Shown here: piece by piece, positions 6,402-13,341 of the stretch
Position numbering within the stretch: the first letter of the stretch is position 1
How the letters are laid out: each line of letters begins with the position of its first letter
Assembly (NCBI GenBank): GCA_039184055.1
Contig: JBCDBH010000109.1
Coordinates: 1-16,146, forward strand
DNA length: 16,146 nt
Direction: 5' to 3'
Source: JBCDBH01 sp039184055
Lineage (GTDB): Bacteria > Acidobacteriota > Thermoanaerobaculia > Multivoradales > J023
Position numbers and translations under genes: made by a program
The notes under the pieces: generated by a model
The model's input: only the letters and a program-made list of their open reading frames with translations
Databases searched by the model: none
Told to the model about the DNA's origin: nothing

Positions 6402-7085
6402 ATGTCTGGAGTCGTAGCGGTGGTCGCCGACTCGCATCTCGGTGGTCCCGGGGGCGAGGCGCAACCGTTGATCGAGCAGCTCGATCGGGTGGTCGACCAG
6501 GGCTGTCGCCACCTCGTGTTGCTCGGCGACATCTTCCAGGTGTGGGTGGGGCGCGCGCAATTCGTCACCCCGGAAATCGAAGCCTTGGTGCCGGTGCTGC
6601 GACGTCTACGCGCGGGGGGGGTGCGGATCGACTATGTCGAAGGCAATCGCGATTTCTTTCTCGCCGGTGGGCCGTGGGCCGATTGCTTCGATTCGATCGA
6701 GCTCGAGACCTCGTTCGAAGTCGGCGGGCGACGCTATCTGTGTGTTCACGGCGATGGGCTCAACGATCGGGATCGGCAGTATTTATTCTGGCGCTTCTTG
6801 TCGAAGAGCCTGCTCTCACGATTTTTGATTACCCGTTTGCCCGGTGCTTTGGCGCGGCGCGCCGTGGGCTCGACCGAACGTCAGCTGTCGCGCACCAATT
6901 TCAAGCACAAATCGAACCTTCCCGAAGAGGCCATCGTGCGTTACGGCCGCCGACGTCTCGCCGAGGGGTGGGACGTTTTGTTGCTCGGTCATTTTCACGA
7001 GCCGCGGACGTGGCGGGTCGAGGAAGGTGAAATCCGATTGCTCGATGCGTGGTTCAACGATCGGACGGTGGTCGTATTCGATTGA
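6402..7085 (+). CDS. lpxH: LpxH-like UDP-2,3-diacylglucosamine diphosphatase
   Basis: The 227-residue product is a calcineurin-like metallophosphoesterase best matching LpxH. LpxH hydrolyses UDP-2,3-diacylglucosamine to lipid X and UMP in lipid A synthesis, at the inner face of the membrane. Metal ligands are in LpxH-like positions: D10 and H12 (ADSHLG), D43 (LGDIF), N82 (GNRDF), H116 (VHGD), and H197 and H199 (GHFHEP). The spacing closely follows the E. coli enzyme. The RDRQY and FWRF segments after HGD are also LpxH-like. Against certainty, the family often has GDxFExWxGDD after D43, and here it reads GDIFQVWVGRAQ. The start is the ATG at 6402. A TTG at 6390 overlapping the mrp stop is possible but has no better ribosome site. 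It closes the plsC-mrp-lpxH run. Confidence 0.8.
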   Translation: MSGVVAVVADSHLGGPGGEAQPLIEQLDRVVDQGCRHLVLLGDIFQVWVGRAQFVTPEIEALVPVLRRLRAGGVRIDYVEGNRDFFLAGGPWADCFDSIELETSFEVGGRRYLCVHGDGLNDRDRQYLFWRFLSKSLLSRFLITRLPGALARRAVGSTERQLSRTNFKHKSNLPEEAIVRYGRRRLAEGWDVLLLGHFHEPRTWRVEEGEIRLLDAWFNDRTVVVFD

Positions 7086-7191
7086 CCCGGATGCGGCTGA
7101 CGCGGGGTAGGTGTGAAAGGTGGGCGAGGCCTGTGCGACAATCGAGCCTCCATGAATCGTTTGTGAATCCGACGCCGCGACGAGATCGGTC

Positions 7192-7968
7192 ATGACGTCG
7201 CTCAAAGTCACCGTGCTCGGCTGTGGCACGTCGACCGGGGTGCCGCTGATCGGCTGTACGTGCGTGGTGTGTACCTCGGAGGATCCGAAGAATCATCGTT
7301 TACGACCGGGTTTGGCGTTGGAATTCGAGGGTCGAACGGTGCTCGTCGATACGCCGCCCGACCTGCGTCAACAGGCGATCGAGCATCGGATCGATCGGGT
7401 CGACGCGGTGCTCTATACCCACGCCCACGCCGATCACGTGCTCGGTTTCGACGATCTCCGCGCTTTCACCATGCGTCACGGTGGCGAGATCCCGATCTAT
7501 GGCGCCCGCGAGACGCTCGATCGTCTCTATGGCTGGTTTCGCTACGCCTTCGACGGCAACGCGACGACGCCCGGCACCAGTCGACCCCGTTTGGTGGCGC
7601 GCGAGATCCAAGGCGTGTTCTGGCCGGTGGAGGGTCTCGAGGTCGAGCCGATCGAGGTCTGGCACGGACCGCTCTCGGTCTTGGCGTTTCGCATCGGACG
7701 CTTCGCCTACGCCACCGATTGCAATTACATTCCCGACGCCGCCATCGAACGACTGCGCGGGGTCGACGTGTTGATTCTCGACGGGCTGCGCTATCGACCT
7801 CATTCGACTCATTTCGCGATCGCCGAGTCGATCGAGGTCGCGGCGCGGATCGGCGCGGCGCGTACCTATCTCACCCATCTCAGTCACGAAGTCGACTATA
7901 CGGCGCCGGCGATCGACATGCCGGCGACGGTGGAGTTTGCCTATGACGGCCTCGTCCTCGAACTCTGA
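7192..7968 (+). CDS. PhnP-like metallo-beta-lactamase-fold phosphodiesterase
   Basis: The 258-residue product is a metallo-beta-lactamase-fold hydrolase resembling PhnP (5-phosphoribosyl 1,2-cyclic phosphate phosphodiesterase) and its many uncharacterised relatives. It starts with the diagnostic LGCGTSTGVP (9-18). Three cysteines follow in GCTCVVC (C22, C24, C27), which in PhnP help bind a structural zinc, and then SEDPKNHRLR. The dinuclear metal motif is THAHADH (76-82). Later metal ligands are expected in YATDCN and in the C-terminal THLSHEVDY. No phn (phosphonate) genes are nearby, so the substrate is unknown; a cyclic phosphate is the family-based guess. It begins 106 bases after the lpxH-like gene and overlaps aroA by 26 bases. 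The ribosome site upstream of 7192 is weak. Confidence 0.85.
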   Translation: MTSLKVTVLGCGTSTGVPLIGCTCVVCTSEDPKNHRLRPGLALEFEGRTVLVDTPPDLRQQAIEHRIDRVDAVLYTHAHADHVLGFDDLRAFTMRHGGEIPIYGARETLDRLYGWFRYAFDGNATTPGTSRPRLVAREIQGVFWPVEGLEVEPIEVWHGPLSVLAFRIGRFAYATDCNYIPDAAIERLRGVDVLILDGLRYRPHSTHFAIAESIEVAARIGAARTYLTHLSHEVDYTAPAIDMPATVEFAYDGLVLEL

Positions 7969-9259
7969 TCCCTACGTCGTCCCCGCCGGACGACGCGTCG
8001 ACGGCCGGGTACGGGTCCCGTCGTCGAAGAGCATCACCCAACGGTTCTTCGCCCTGGCGCTGGTCGGTAAGAGCGAGGTGGTGGTGCACCGACCGCTCTT
8101 GTCGGAAGACACGCGACTGTTTCTCGGCGGGCTCGCCGCCTGTGGCTTCGACATCGAGCATGGCTCGGCGCGGGTCACGGTACGACCGCCGACCGGTGAG
8201 CCGCCGATCGAGCGCGAAGTCTTTTGTGGCGCTGGCGGCACGATGCTGCGGTTGCTCACCGCCTGTCTCGCCGTGGTGCCGGGGCGATCGCGTCTCGATG
8301 GCATCGCGCGGTTGCGGGAGCGGCCGCTCGGACCGTTGATCGCGGCGCTCGAGGAGCTCGGCGTGCGGATCCGTAGTCTCGAGGAGCCGGGGCACGCGCC
8401 GCTCGAAATCCGCGGCCCGTCGTTGCGGGGTGGTACCTGCGAGCTCGACGCCAGTCGCTCGAGCCAATTCCTCTCGGCGCTGTTGATCGCCGCCCAGGCG
8501 GCGCCTCGTGAGACCCACATCACCGTGCCGTCGCTGACGTCCGAGCCCTATGTCGACCTCACCCTCGACGCGATTCGCGCCTTCGGTGGGGAGGTCGAGG
8601 TGACTGGGCCCGATGAGCACGGCGTACGACGCTATCGGGTCTATCCGACCAACCTCGGCGCCTCGGAGGTGTGGGTCGAAGCCGATTATTCGGCGGTGGC
8701 CTATCCGGCGGCGGCGGCGCTCGTCACCGGTGGCGTGGCGCGGATCGAAGGCGTGGTGCCCGATTCCAAACAGGGCGATCGGCATTTTCTCGAGCTGCTG
8801 CGTCAGATGGGCGCCGAGGTGACGTGGGGTGAAGACTTCGTCGAGGTGCGCGCTGGCGCGGAGGGTCTACGTGCGATCGAGGCCGATCTGTCGACCATGC
8901 CGGATCAGGTGCCGACCCTCGCGGCGCTGGCGCCGTTCGCGCGTGGCACCACGCGGATCGACAACGTGGCGCATCTGCGCATCAAAGAATCGGATCGCCT
9001 ACGCGCCATGAGCACCGAGCTGCGGCGGCTGGGTGCCGAGGTCGACGAGCGGGACGATGGCCTGGTGATTCCGGGGGTGTGGGCCGATGCCGCGCCGCCG
9101 TCCGAGCCGGTGGTGGTCGATAGCTGGGGCGATCATCGGATCGCCATGAGCCTGGCGCTAGTCGGGCTGCGTCGACCGGGTGTGTCGGTGGCCGAGCCAC
9201 GCGTGGTCGCCAAGTCGTATCCGGCGTTTTGGCAGGATGTGGAGACCCTGATCCGTTGA
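7943..9259 (+). CDS. aroA: 3-phosphoshikimate 1-carboxyvinyltransferase (EPSP synthase)
   Basis: The 438-residue product joins shikimate-3-phosphate and phosphoenolpyruvate in the shikimate pathway. Recognisable blocks are PSSKSITQR (26-34, phosphate-binding lysine K29), the PEP-site loop GAGGTMLRLL (96-105), LRERPLGPL (124-132), SRSSQFLSALL (171-181), the SKQGD segment, KESDRL and the C-terminal GDHRIAM. The PEP-site loop aligns with E. coli GNAGTAMRP, but Pro101 is replaced by leucine (L104) and Ala98 by methionine (M101). Substitutions at Pro101 are known to lower glyphosate sensitivity. The ATG at 7943 is chosen because GGTGGAG lies 7 bases upstream; a TTG two codons earlier is possible. 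It overlaps the preceding hydrolase gene by 26 bases, and the next gene begins close to its stop, so the three are probably one transcript. Confidence 0.96.
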   Translation: MTASSSNSDPYVVPAGRRVDGRVRVPSSKSITQRFFALALVGKSEVVVHRPLLSEDTRLFLGGLAACGFDIEHGSARVTVRPPTGEPPIEREVFCGAGGTMLRLLTACLAVVPGRSRLDGIARLRERPLGPLIAALEELGVRIRSLEEPGHAPLEIRGPSLRGGTCELDASRSSQFLSALLIAAQAAPRETHITVPSLTSEPYVDLTLDAIRAFGGEVEVTGPDEHGVRRYRVYPTNLGASEVWVEADYSAVAYPAAAALVTGGVARIEGVVPDSKQGDRHFLELLRQMGAEVTWGEDFVEVRAGAEGLRAIEADLSTMPDQVPTLAALAPFARGTTRIDNVAHLRIKESDRLRAMSTELRRLGAEVDERDDGLVIPGVWADAAPPSEPVVVDSWGDHRIAMSLALVGLRRPGVSVAEPRVVAKSYPAFWQDVETLIR

Positions 9260-9297
9260 CCGGACGAGGGGACGGCGCGGCGCCACGATCCACCCTG

Positions 9298-12200
9298 ATG
9301 CACCCCGCGTTGAGCGTCGGGGAAGGGACGCCGCTCCGTCACGCGCGACTCAACGATCAACAGCGGGTCGGGGTTCTACTCCAGGGCGCCGCGGTCTTGG
9401 CGCATCTCGATCAGACCGGTGGCGCCTTGGCCAACGGCTGGTCGGGAGCTCGGCTCGCCGACGATGGCTGGCTGCGGGTCGGAAAAGTGCGGACCGGACG
9501 CTCCGAGGCGCTGCCTCAAGAACATATGCGCGATCTCTTGGCGACGCTCTTCGGCGCCACCGAGGTCGCGGGGCGCGGGCGGGCACGGCGCAGCGCGCGA
9601 CGCCTTGCCAATCGCTGGCGTCAGACTCTGCTCGGGGTCGATCCTCAGCACAATGTCGCGGCGATTCTCGATGCCGCGCCGTTTCTGTGGGAAGACGCTC
9701 ACGGCGTCGCCCGTCGCTCCCTGGTCGGTGAGCATTGGCGTGGTGACGCGTGGCGTGTCTGGGTCGCCGGGATGGCACCGGATCGACGACGGGTGCTGTG
9801 TCGTGATGAAGACGCACGGGTGCTCGCCGAACGACTCGCCGGTCCCCAGGCGCGGCGTTTGTGGTTCGGTGGTGAGAGCGCCGAGGATCCGGATCGCATC
9901 GCCGCCGCGGGACGGAACGAGAAAGCGGTGCGGCTGTGGCAGCTGACGCCACCCAAGTCGGCCCGCGCCGCCTTGGCGTGCGCGCGGTCGCTGTGGAATT
10001 TGGGCCGTTTCGAGGCCGCTCTCGATGTGGTGGCGCGTCGCCGTGGGGTCGATGCGGTGATCCTGCGCGCGGCGTGTCAGAGCCAGCTCGGTCAGTGGGG
10101 GCCCGCCAAGATCACCCTAGGTCGTTTGCTCGATGTCGAGCTGTCGTCGACGCAAGCGGTGGCGGCGGCCGAGGTGGCGATTCGCGTTCACGCCAACCGG
10201 CACGAAACCGATGAGGCGCGAGATTGGGTGGCGCGCTGTCACGCCAAGGCTCGTGGCCCGGCGCGCTGGCGCGCCGAGGTGGTGGCGGCGCTGGCGGCGT
10301 GGGATCGGGGCGCGGCCGAAGAGATGGCGGACCGTCTCGAGGCGGCGACGCCGCTCGCTGACGACCCCGTCGACGGTTGGCGCTACTTCCACGCGCGAGG
10401 CCTGGAGGCCTTGGCGCAGGCTGATGGTGCTGGCGTGGTGCGCGGGCTCGCTCGAGCCTTGGGTGCGTTTCGTCGCGTGTTGTCCCGGCATCGCGCCGGT
10501 CGTTTGTGGAACGACCTCGCGATCGGTCGCGTATTGATCGGAGATCTCGCCGGCGCCGAACGCGCCTGTCGACACAGCTTGCGTTTGTTGAGCGCTTGCG
10601 ACGGTCCGGTGCCGATCACCCTGGCGTTGACCAATCTCGCCGAGGTGCGGATCCGTCGTGGCCGGTTCGAGGGCGTCGCCGACATCATCGCGCGCTCGGC
10701 GGCGACCAACCGGCGCGACGGCAATCGACGTGGCCTGGCGCGCGATCTCATTCTGGCGACCCGCTTCGAGCTCGCTCAAGGACGCGCCGAGGCGGCTTTG
10801 GCCCGGGTGCGGGAAGCGGCCGATATCGCCGACACCGACGATCTCCGCGCCGTGCTGGCGGTCTTCGCGGCGCGCGCGCTCGGCTGGCTGGGACGACGTT
10901 CGGAAGCGCGGGCGCGGCTGCACGATGTGGGTGACGCCGCGGTGGCCGAGCTCGAACCCGAGGAGCGCCCGGCGCTGTGGGCGCTCGCCGACGCACCCGA
11001 CGAGGCACTGGCGGTAGCTGGTGATTTCGAGCCCTTGTGGCGCTCGTTGCTCGACGATCGGCCACCGAGCGATGCGGCATGGCAGCCGGCGGCGGAGCTC
11101 GACGCCTTTCGTCGGGCTCGTTTGGTGATCGATGCCGCCCTGGTGGCGCCCCGCCTCGTCGAGCCCGATCGGCTCAGCGCGGCGGTGGTGAAGCTGATCG
11201 GCACGGGCGCCGAAGCGCTCGCCAATCGGGTGGCGCACAGCGGCCCGTGGCCGGCGATCGGTCGATTCTTGGCGCGTGCTTCCACGTCACGGGTCGAGGA
11301 CGACGATGCGGCGGCGGCGGGTCGTCTGCTCGCCGCCACCGGTCACGGTGAGGCGCGCTTGGCATGGCGCCAACACGGCGAGACGATGCATGTCGCGGGA
11401 GGCGCCGGTGGGTCGGCGGAACGCACCGCGCCGGTCGGTGATGGTGCCTGGGTGATCGCCGCCGACGAAATCGATGGCGCGCTCGAAACGCTTCTCGCCC
11501 TCTTCGCACGCTTCTTGCCACCGCCTCGACTGGCCGTCACGGGCGCCGTCCACGAGCCCGGCATCATCGGTTCGAGCTCGGACCTTCTCGCTGCGCTCGA
11601 ACGAGTTCGCAAGCTGGCGAAGGTCAATGTGCCAGTGTTGGTGCTCGGAGAAAGCGGCACCGGCAAAGAGCTCGTGGCGCGGGCCGTGCACCGGCGCAGC
11701 CCAAGGGTCGAGGCGCCGTTTCTCGCCGTCAATTGCGCCGCGCTGTCGGAAACGCTGATCTTGTCCGATCTCTTCGGTCATGTGCGCGGTGCGTTCACCG
11801 GGGCGGATCGGGACCGGCGCGGAGTGTTCGAAGAAGCACGTGGCGGGACGGTGTTTCTCGACGAGATCGGCGACTTGCCCGCCGAGGCCCAGGGGCTGTT
11901 GTTGCGCGTCTTGCAAGAAGGAGAGATTCGGCGGGTCGGCGAGAGCACGCCACGCACCGTCGATGTGCGGATCGTCGCCGCCACGCACCGGGATCTCGCC
12001 GCGCAGGTCGAAACGGGTGCGTTTCGTCAGGACCTCTACTTTCGGCTCAAGGTGGCGACGGTCGAGCTGCCACCGCTCCGCGAGCGGGGCGACGATCTCT
12101 TCGCGCTCGCCGATCATGTGCTCGCCGGTCTGCGGGATCCATCGACCGGCGATGGGCCACGGCTGTCGACGGCGGCACGTGAGCGGCTGCGCAGCCACAA

Positions 12201-12474
12201 CTGGCCGGGCAATATTCGCGAATTGGTCAACGTGCTCGAAGTGGCTGCGGCGCTCGCCGACGACGACCGGATTCTCCCCGAGCATCTCGATCTGCCGACG
12301 GTCGATTCGCGACCGGTGGTCGACTATCACCGTCAGGTGGAGGAGTTCCGGCGGCGTCTGGTTCGTGAAGCGTTGACCGGAGCCAAAGGCAAGCAGGCTG
12401 AGGCGGCGCGTCGTCTCGGGCTCAGTCGGCAGGCTCTGTCGTATCTCGTTCGTCAGCTCGAGATCGAAATTTGA
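9298..12474 (+). CDS. Sigma-54-dependent regulator with long TPR-rich sensory region
   Basis: The 1,058-residue product is a sigma-54 enhancer-binding activator with an unusual N-terminus. Residues about 225-690 are rich in paired helices with TPR-like A/G/L spacing (for example AALACARSLWNLGRFEAALDVV), suggesting a protein-interaction module. The AAA+ domain starts near 756 (IIGSSSDLL). It has Walker A GESGTGKE (784-791), the sigma-54 contact loop GAFTGA (831-836), Walker B GTVFLDEIGDL (850-860) and the sensor/arginine segment FRQDLYFRLKV. A Fis-type helix-turn-helix ends the protein (AEAARRLGLSRQALSYL, 1034-1050). There is no response-regulator receiver, GAF or PAS domain. The first 150 residues are unassigned and weakly recall a degenerate kinase C-lobe. 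The ATG at 9298 is preferred; TTG codons at 9256 (overlapping the aroA stop) and 9229 are alternatives. No ribosome site is clear. Confidence 0.9.
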   Translation: MHPALSVGEGTPLRHARLNDQQRVGVLLQGAAVLAHLDQTGGALANGWSGARLADDGWLRVGKVRTGRSEALPQEHMRDLLATLFGATEVAGRGRARRSARRLANRWRQTLLGVDPQHNVAAILDAAPFLWEDAHGVARRSLVGEHWRGDAWRVWVAGMAPDRRRVLCRDEDARVLAERLAGPQARRLWFGGESAEDPDRIAAAGRNEKAVRLWQLTPPKSARAALACARSLWNLGRFEAALDVVARRRGVDAVILRAACQSQLGQWGPAKITLGRLLDVELSSTQAVAAAEVAIRVHANRHETDEARDWVARCHAKARGPARWRAEVVAALAAWDRGAAEEMADRLEAATPLADDPVDGWRYFHARGLEALAQADGAGVVRGLARALGAFRRVLSRHRAGRLWNDLAIGRVLIGDLAGAERACRHSLRLLSACDGPVPITLALTNLAEVRIRRGRFEGVADIIARSAATNRRDGNRRGLARDLILATRFELAQGRAEAALARVREAADIADTDDLRAVLAVFAARALGWLGRRSEARARLHDVGDAAVAELEPEERPALWALADAPDEALAVAGDFEPLWRSLLDDRPPSDAAWQPAAELDAFRRARLVIDAALVAPRLVEPDRLSAAVVKLIGTGAEALANRVAHSGPWPAIGRFLARASTSRVEDDDAAAAGRLLAATGHGEARLAWRQHGETMHVAGGAGGSAERTAPVGDGAWVIAADEIDGALETLLALFARFLPPPRLAVTGAVHEPGIIGSSSDLLAALERVRKLAKVNVPVLVLGESGTGKELVARAVHRRSPRVEAPFLAVNCAALSETLILSDLFGHVRGAFTGADRDRRGVFEEARGGTVFLDEIGDLPAEAQGLLLRVLQEGEIRRVGESTPRTVDVRIVAATHRDLAAQVETGAFRQDLYFRLKVATVELPPLRERGDDLFALADHVLAGLRDPSTGDGPRLSTAARERLRSHNWPGNIRELVNVLEVAAALADDDRILPEHLDLPTVDSRPVVDYHRQVEEFRRRLVREALTGAKGKQAEAARRLGLSRQALSYLVRQLEIEI

Positions 12475-12489
12475 TCGATCCGAGCGGGG

Positions 12490-12519
12490 TTGACAAAGAT
12501 CCAGACCCAGCCGGAGAAT
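12490..12519 (+). promoter_or_regulatory. Candidate sigma-70-type promoter of the peroxiredoxin gene
   Basis: TTGACA (12490-12495) is a perfect -35 hexamer. GAGAAT (12514-12519) matches four of six bases of the -10 consensus, with an 18-base spacer. Transcription would start near 12526, giving a leader of about 80 bases. The text just after the -35 (AAAGATCCAGA) resembles that after the second TTGACA at 13147. Confidence 0.5.
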
Positions 12520-12530
12520 GTCCCGGACTG

Positions 12531-12547
12531 ATCGGTCGAAAACCGAT
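12531..12547 (+). promoter_or_regulatory. Small dyad/hairpin in the peroxiredoxin leader
   Basis: ATCGGT (12531-12536) and ACCGAT (12542-12547) are a perfect 6-bp inverted repeat around CGAAA. It sits just after the predicted transcription start and could be an operator or a 5' stabilising hairpin. It is too short to be certain. Confidence 0.3.
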
Positions 12548-12605
12548 ACCTTCCGATAGACGACTCTACTTTCGACATCACAAACCCATACGAAGGAGAA
12601 TCGCC

Positions 12606-13082
12606 ATGGCGATTGCAGTTGGTGAGTCCGCACCTGATTTTTCGCTCAAGGGCACCGCGGGTGACGAACCGGTGAGCCTTTCGTCGTTTCACGGTGAAAA
12701 GAACGTCGTCGTCCTTTTCTTTCCCTTTGCCTTTACCGGCGTGTGCACGCAAGAGATGTGCACCATTCGCGACGGCTGGTCGGAATATGAGTCGCTCGAC
12801 GCCACGGTGCTCGGAATCAGCAGCGCCGACAGCCCGTTCGCTCTCGGCGCCTGGGCCAAAGAGCAGGGTTTTTCGTTTCCTCTCTTGTCGGATTTCAATC
12901 GCACCACCGCCACCGCTTTCGATGTGCTCTATGAAGACCTCGGTGGTTTCCAAGGTGTCTCCAAACGGGCCGCGTTCGTGATCGACAAAGAGGGTGTGGT
13001 GCGTTACGCGGAAGAGTGTCCGACCCCGGGTGACCTGCCGAGTTTTGACGCGATTCGGGAAACGCTGAGCGGTCTTCAGTGA
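12606..13082 (+). CDS. Peroxiredoxin (AhpC/TSA fold, AhpE/BCP-like)
   Basis: The 158-residue product is a thioredoxin-fold peroxidase that reduces hydrogen peroxide or organic peroxides in the cytoplasm. The active-site motif P-x3-T-x2-C reads PFAFTGVC (P40, T44, peroxidatic C47), followed by a second cysteine in TQEMC (C52). The conserved arginine is in SKRAAFVID (R121). A further cysteine, C138 in EECPTPGDLPS, is a possible resolving residue. This sequence type resembles AhpE and short BCP relatives more than typical two-Cys AhpC; C52 or C138 as resolving cysteine is inference. The ATG at 12606 is preceded by AGGAGAA with a 5-base spacer, which rules out the longer upstream frame. It has its own promoter-like sequence and no overlapping neighbour, so it is probably transcribed separately from the sigma-54 regulator. 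Confidence 0.92.
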   Translation: MAIAVGESAPDFSLKGTAGDEPVSLSSFHGEKNVVVLFFPFAFTGVCTQEMCTIRDGWSEYESLDATVLGISSADSPFALGAWAKEQGFSFPLLSDFNRTTATAFDVLYEDLGGFQGVSKRAAFVIDKEGVVRYAEECPTPGDLPSFDAIRETLSGLQ

Positions 13083-13085
13083 CGT

Positions 13086-13102
13086 CCTTCGAATGACGAA
13101 GG
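13086..13102 (+). terminator. Short hairpin just after the peroxiredoxin gene (no U-tract)
   Basis: CCTTCG (13086-13091) and CGAAGG (13097-13102) form a 6-bp stem with a 5-base loop, four bases after the stop codon. It is followed by GGTTGG rather than T residues, so it is at best a weak terminator or 3'-end stabiliser. Confidence 0.25.
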
Positions 13103-13146
13103 GGTTGGCAATATTACCGTCGCGGCGAAAAATGTCGCTCGAATGC

Positions 13147-13174
13147 TTGACAAAGGATCAGAATCTATTCTAAG
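13147..13174 (+). promoter_or_regulatory. Candidate promoter for the tandem-HTH gene or leader RNA
   Basis: TTGACA (13147-13152) is a perfect -35 hexamer. TCTAAG (13169-13174) gives four of six -10 matches with a 16-base spacer, placing the start near 13181. No other promoter-like pair is visible between the later hairpins and the coding start at 13342. Confidence 0.45.
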
Positions 13175-13194
13175 AAAGGGATGTTCTGATCTTT
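13153..13194. promoter_or_regulatory. Dyad with GATCAGAA half-sites spanning the candidate promoter
   Basis: GATCAGAA (13156-13163) and TTCTGATC (13184-13191) are perfect inverted half-sites 20 bases apart. The arms extend outward to 13153 and 13194 with one G-T wobble. The dyad brackets the predicted -10 and start site, the placement expected of a repressor or autoregulator operator. A third GATCAG copy lies at 13269-13274. Confidence 0.45.
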
Positions 13195-13290
13195 ACCGTC
13201 GGGAAACGATCGCGATCACATCCGGTCGTTTCCCGTGCGTCGAAATCCTTTTCGCAAATCCGACGATAGATCAGTGGGTCGGATTTTTCT
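13181..13290 (+). ncRNA. Candidate structured leader RNA, attenuator or small RNA
   Basis: From the predicted start near 13181 the transcript would contain CUGAUCU (13186-13192). Next is a strong hairpin with 13-bp arms CGGGAAACGATCG (13200-13212) and CGGTCGTTTCCCG (13223-13235), one G-T wobble and a 10-base loop. The terminator hairpin at 13256-13286 follows. The loop of that terminator holds AGATCAG (13268-13274), perfectly complementary to CUGAUCU, so a long-range pairing is possible. AAATCC also occurs twice (13243-13248 and 13256-13261), and either copy can pair with the terminator's 3' arm, giving a possible alternative fold. I do not recognise a known riboswitch class. It could be an independent small RNA of about 110 bases or a regulated leader of the downstream gene. 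Confidence 0.4.
13256..13288 (+). terminator. Intrinsic terminator-type hairpin upstream of the tandem-HTH gene
   Basis: AAATCCGAC (13256-13264) and GTCGGATTT (13278-13286) form a perfect 9-bp stem with a 13-base loop. The T-run continues to 13288 (five Ts), then CTC. It would stop transcription 53 bases before the coding start at 13342. It may end the peroxiredoxin transcript or work as an attenuator for the next gene. Confidence 0.6.
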
Positions 13291-13328
13291 CGGTGAGGGT
13301 ACCGGGGCGGCGGGACATCAATGGACAT

Positions 13329-13334
13329 AGGAGG
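13329..13334 (+). promoter_or_regulatory. Shine-Dalgarno site that sets the tandem-HTH start
   Basis: A perfect AGGAGG lies 7 bases before the ATG at 13342. It supports that start over the in-frame ATG at 13321, which has no ribosome site. Confidence 0.85.
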
Positions 13335-13341
13335 CAAACCC

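Noticed and set aside
11287..12633. 448-codon open frame on the minus strand opposite the sigma-54 regulator
   Set aside because: It lies antisense to intact AAA+ and HTH motifs, has no family motif or ribosome site, and is what GC-rich codon bias produces opposite a real gene.
13086..13102. Hairpin after the peroxiredoxin stop as the main transcription terminator
   Set aside because: The stem is only 6 bp and no T-run follows. The hairpin at 13256-13288 is the better terminator.
13105..13125. TGGCA-containing stretch as a sigma-54 -24/-12 promoter
   Set aside because: The GC doublet expected ten bases after GG is absent.
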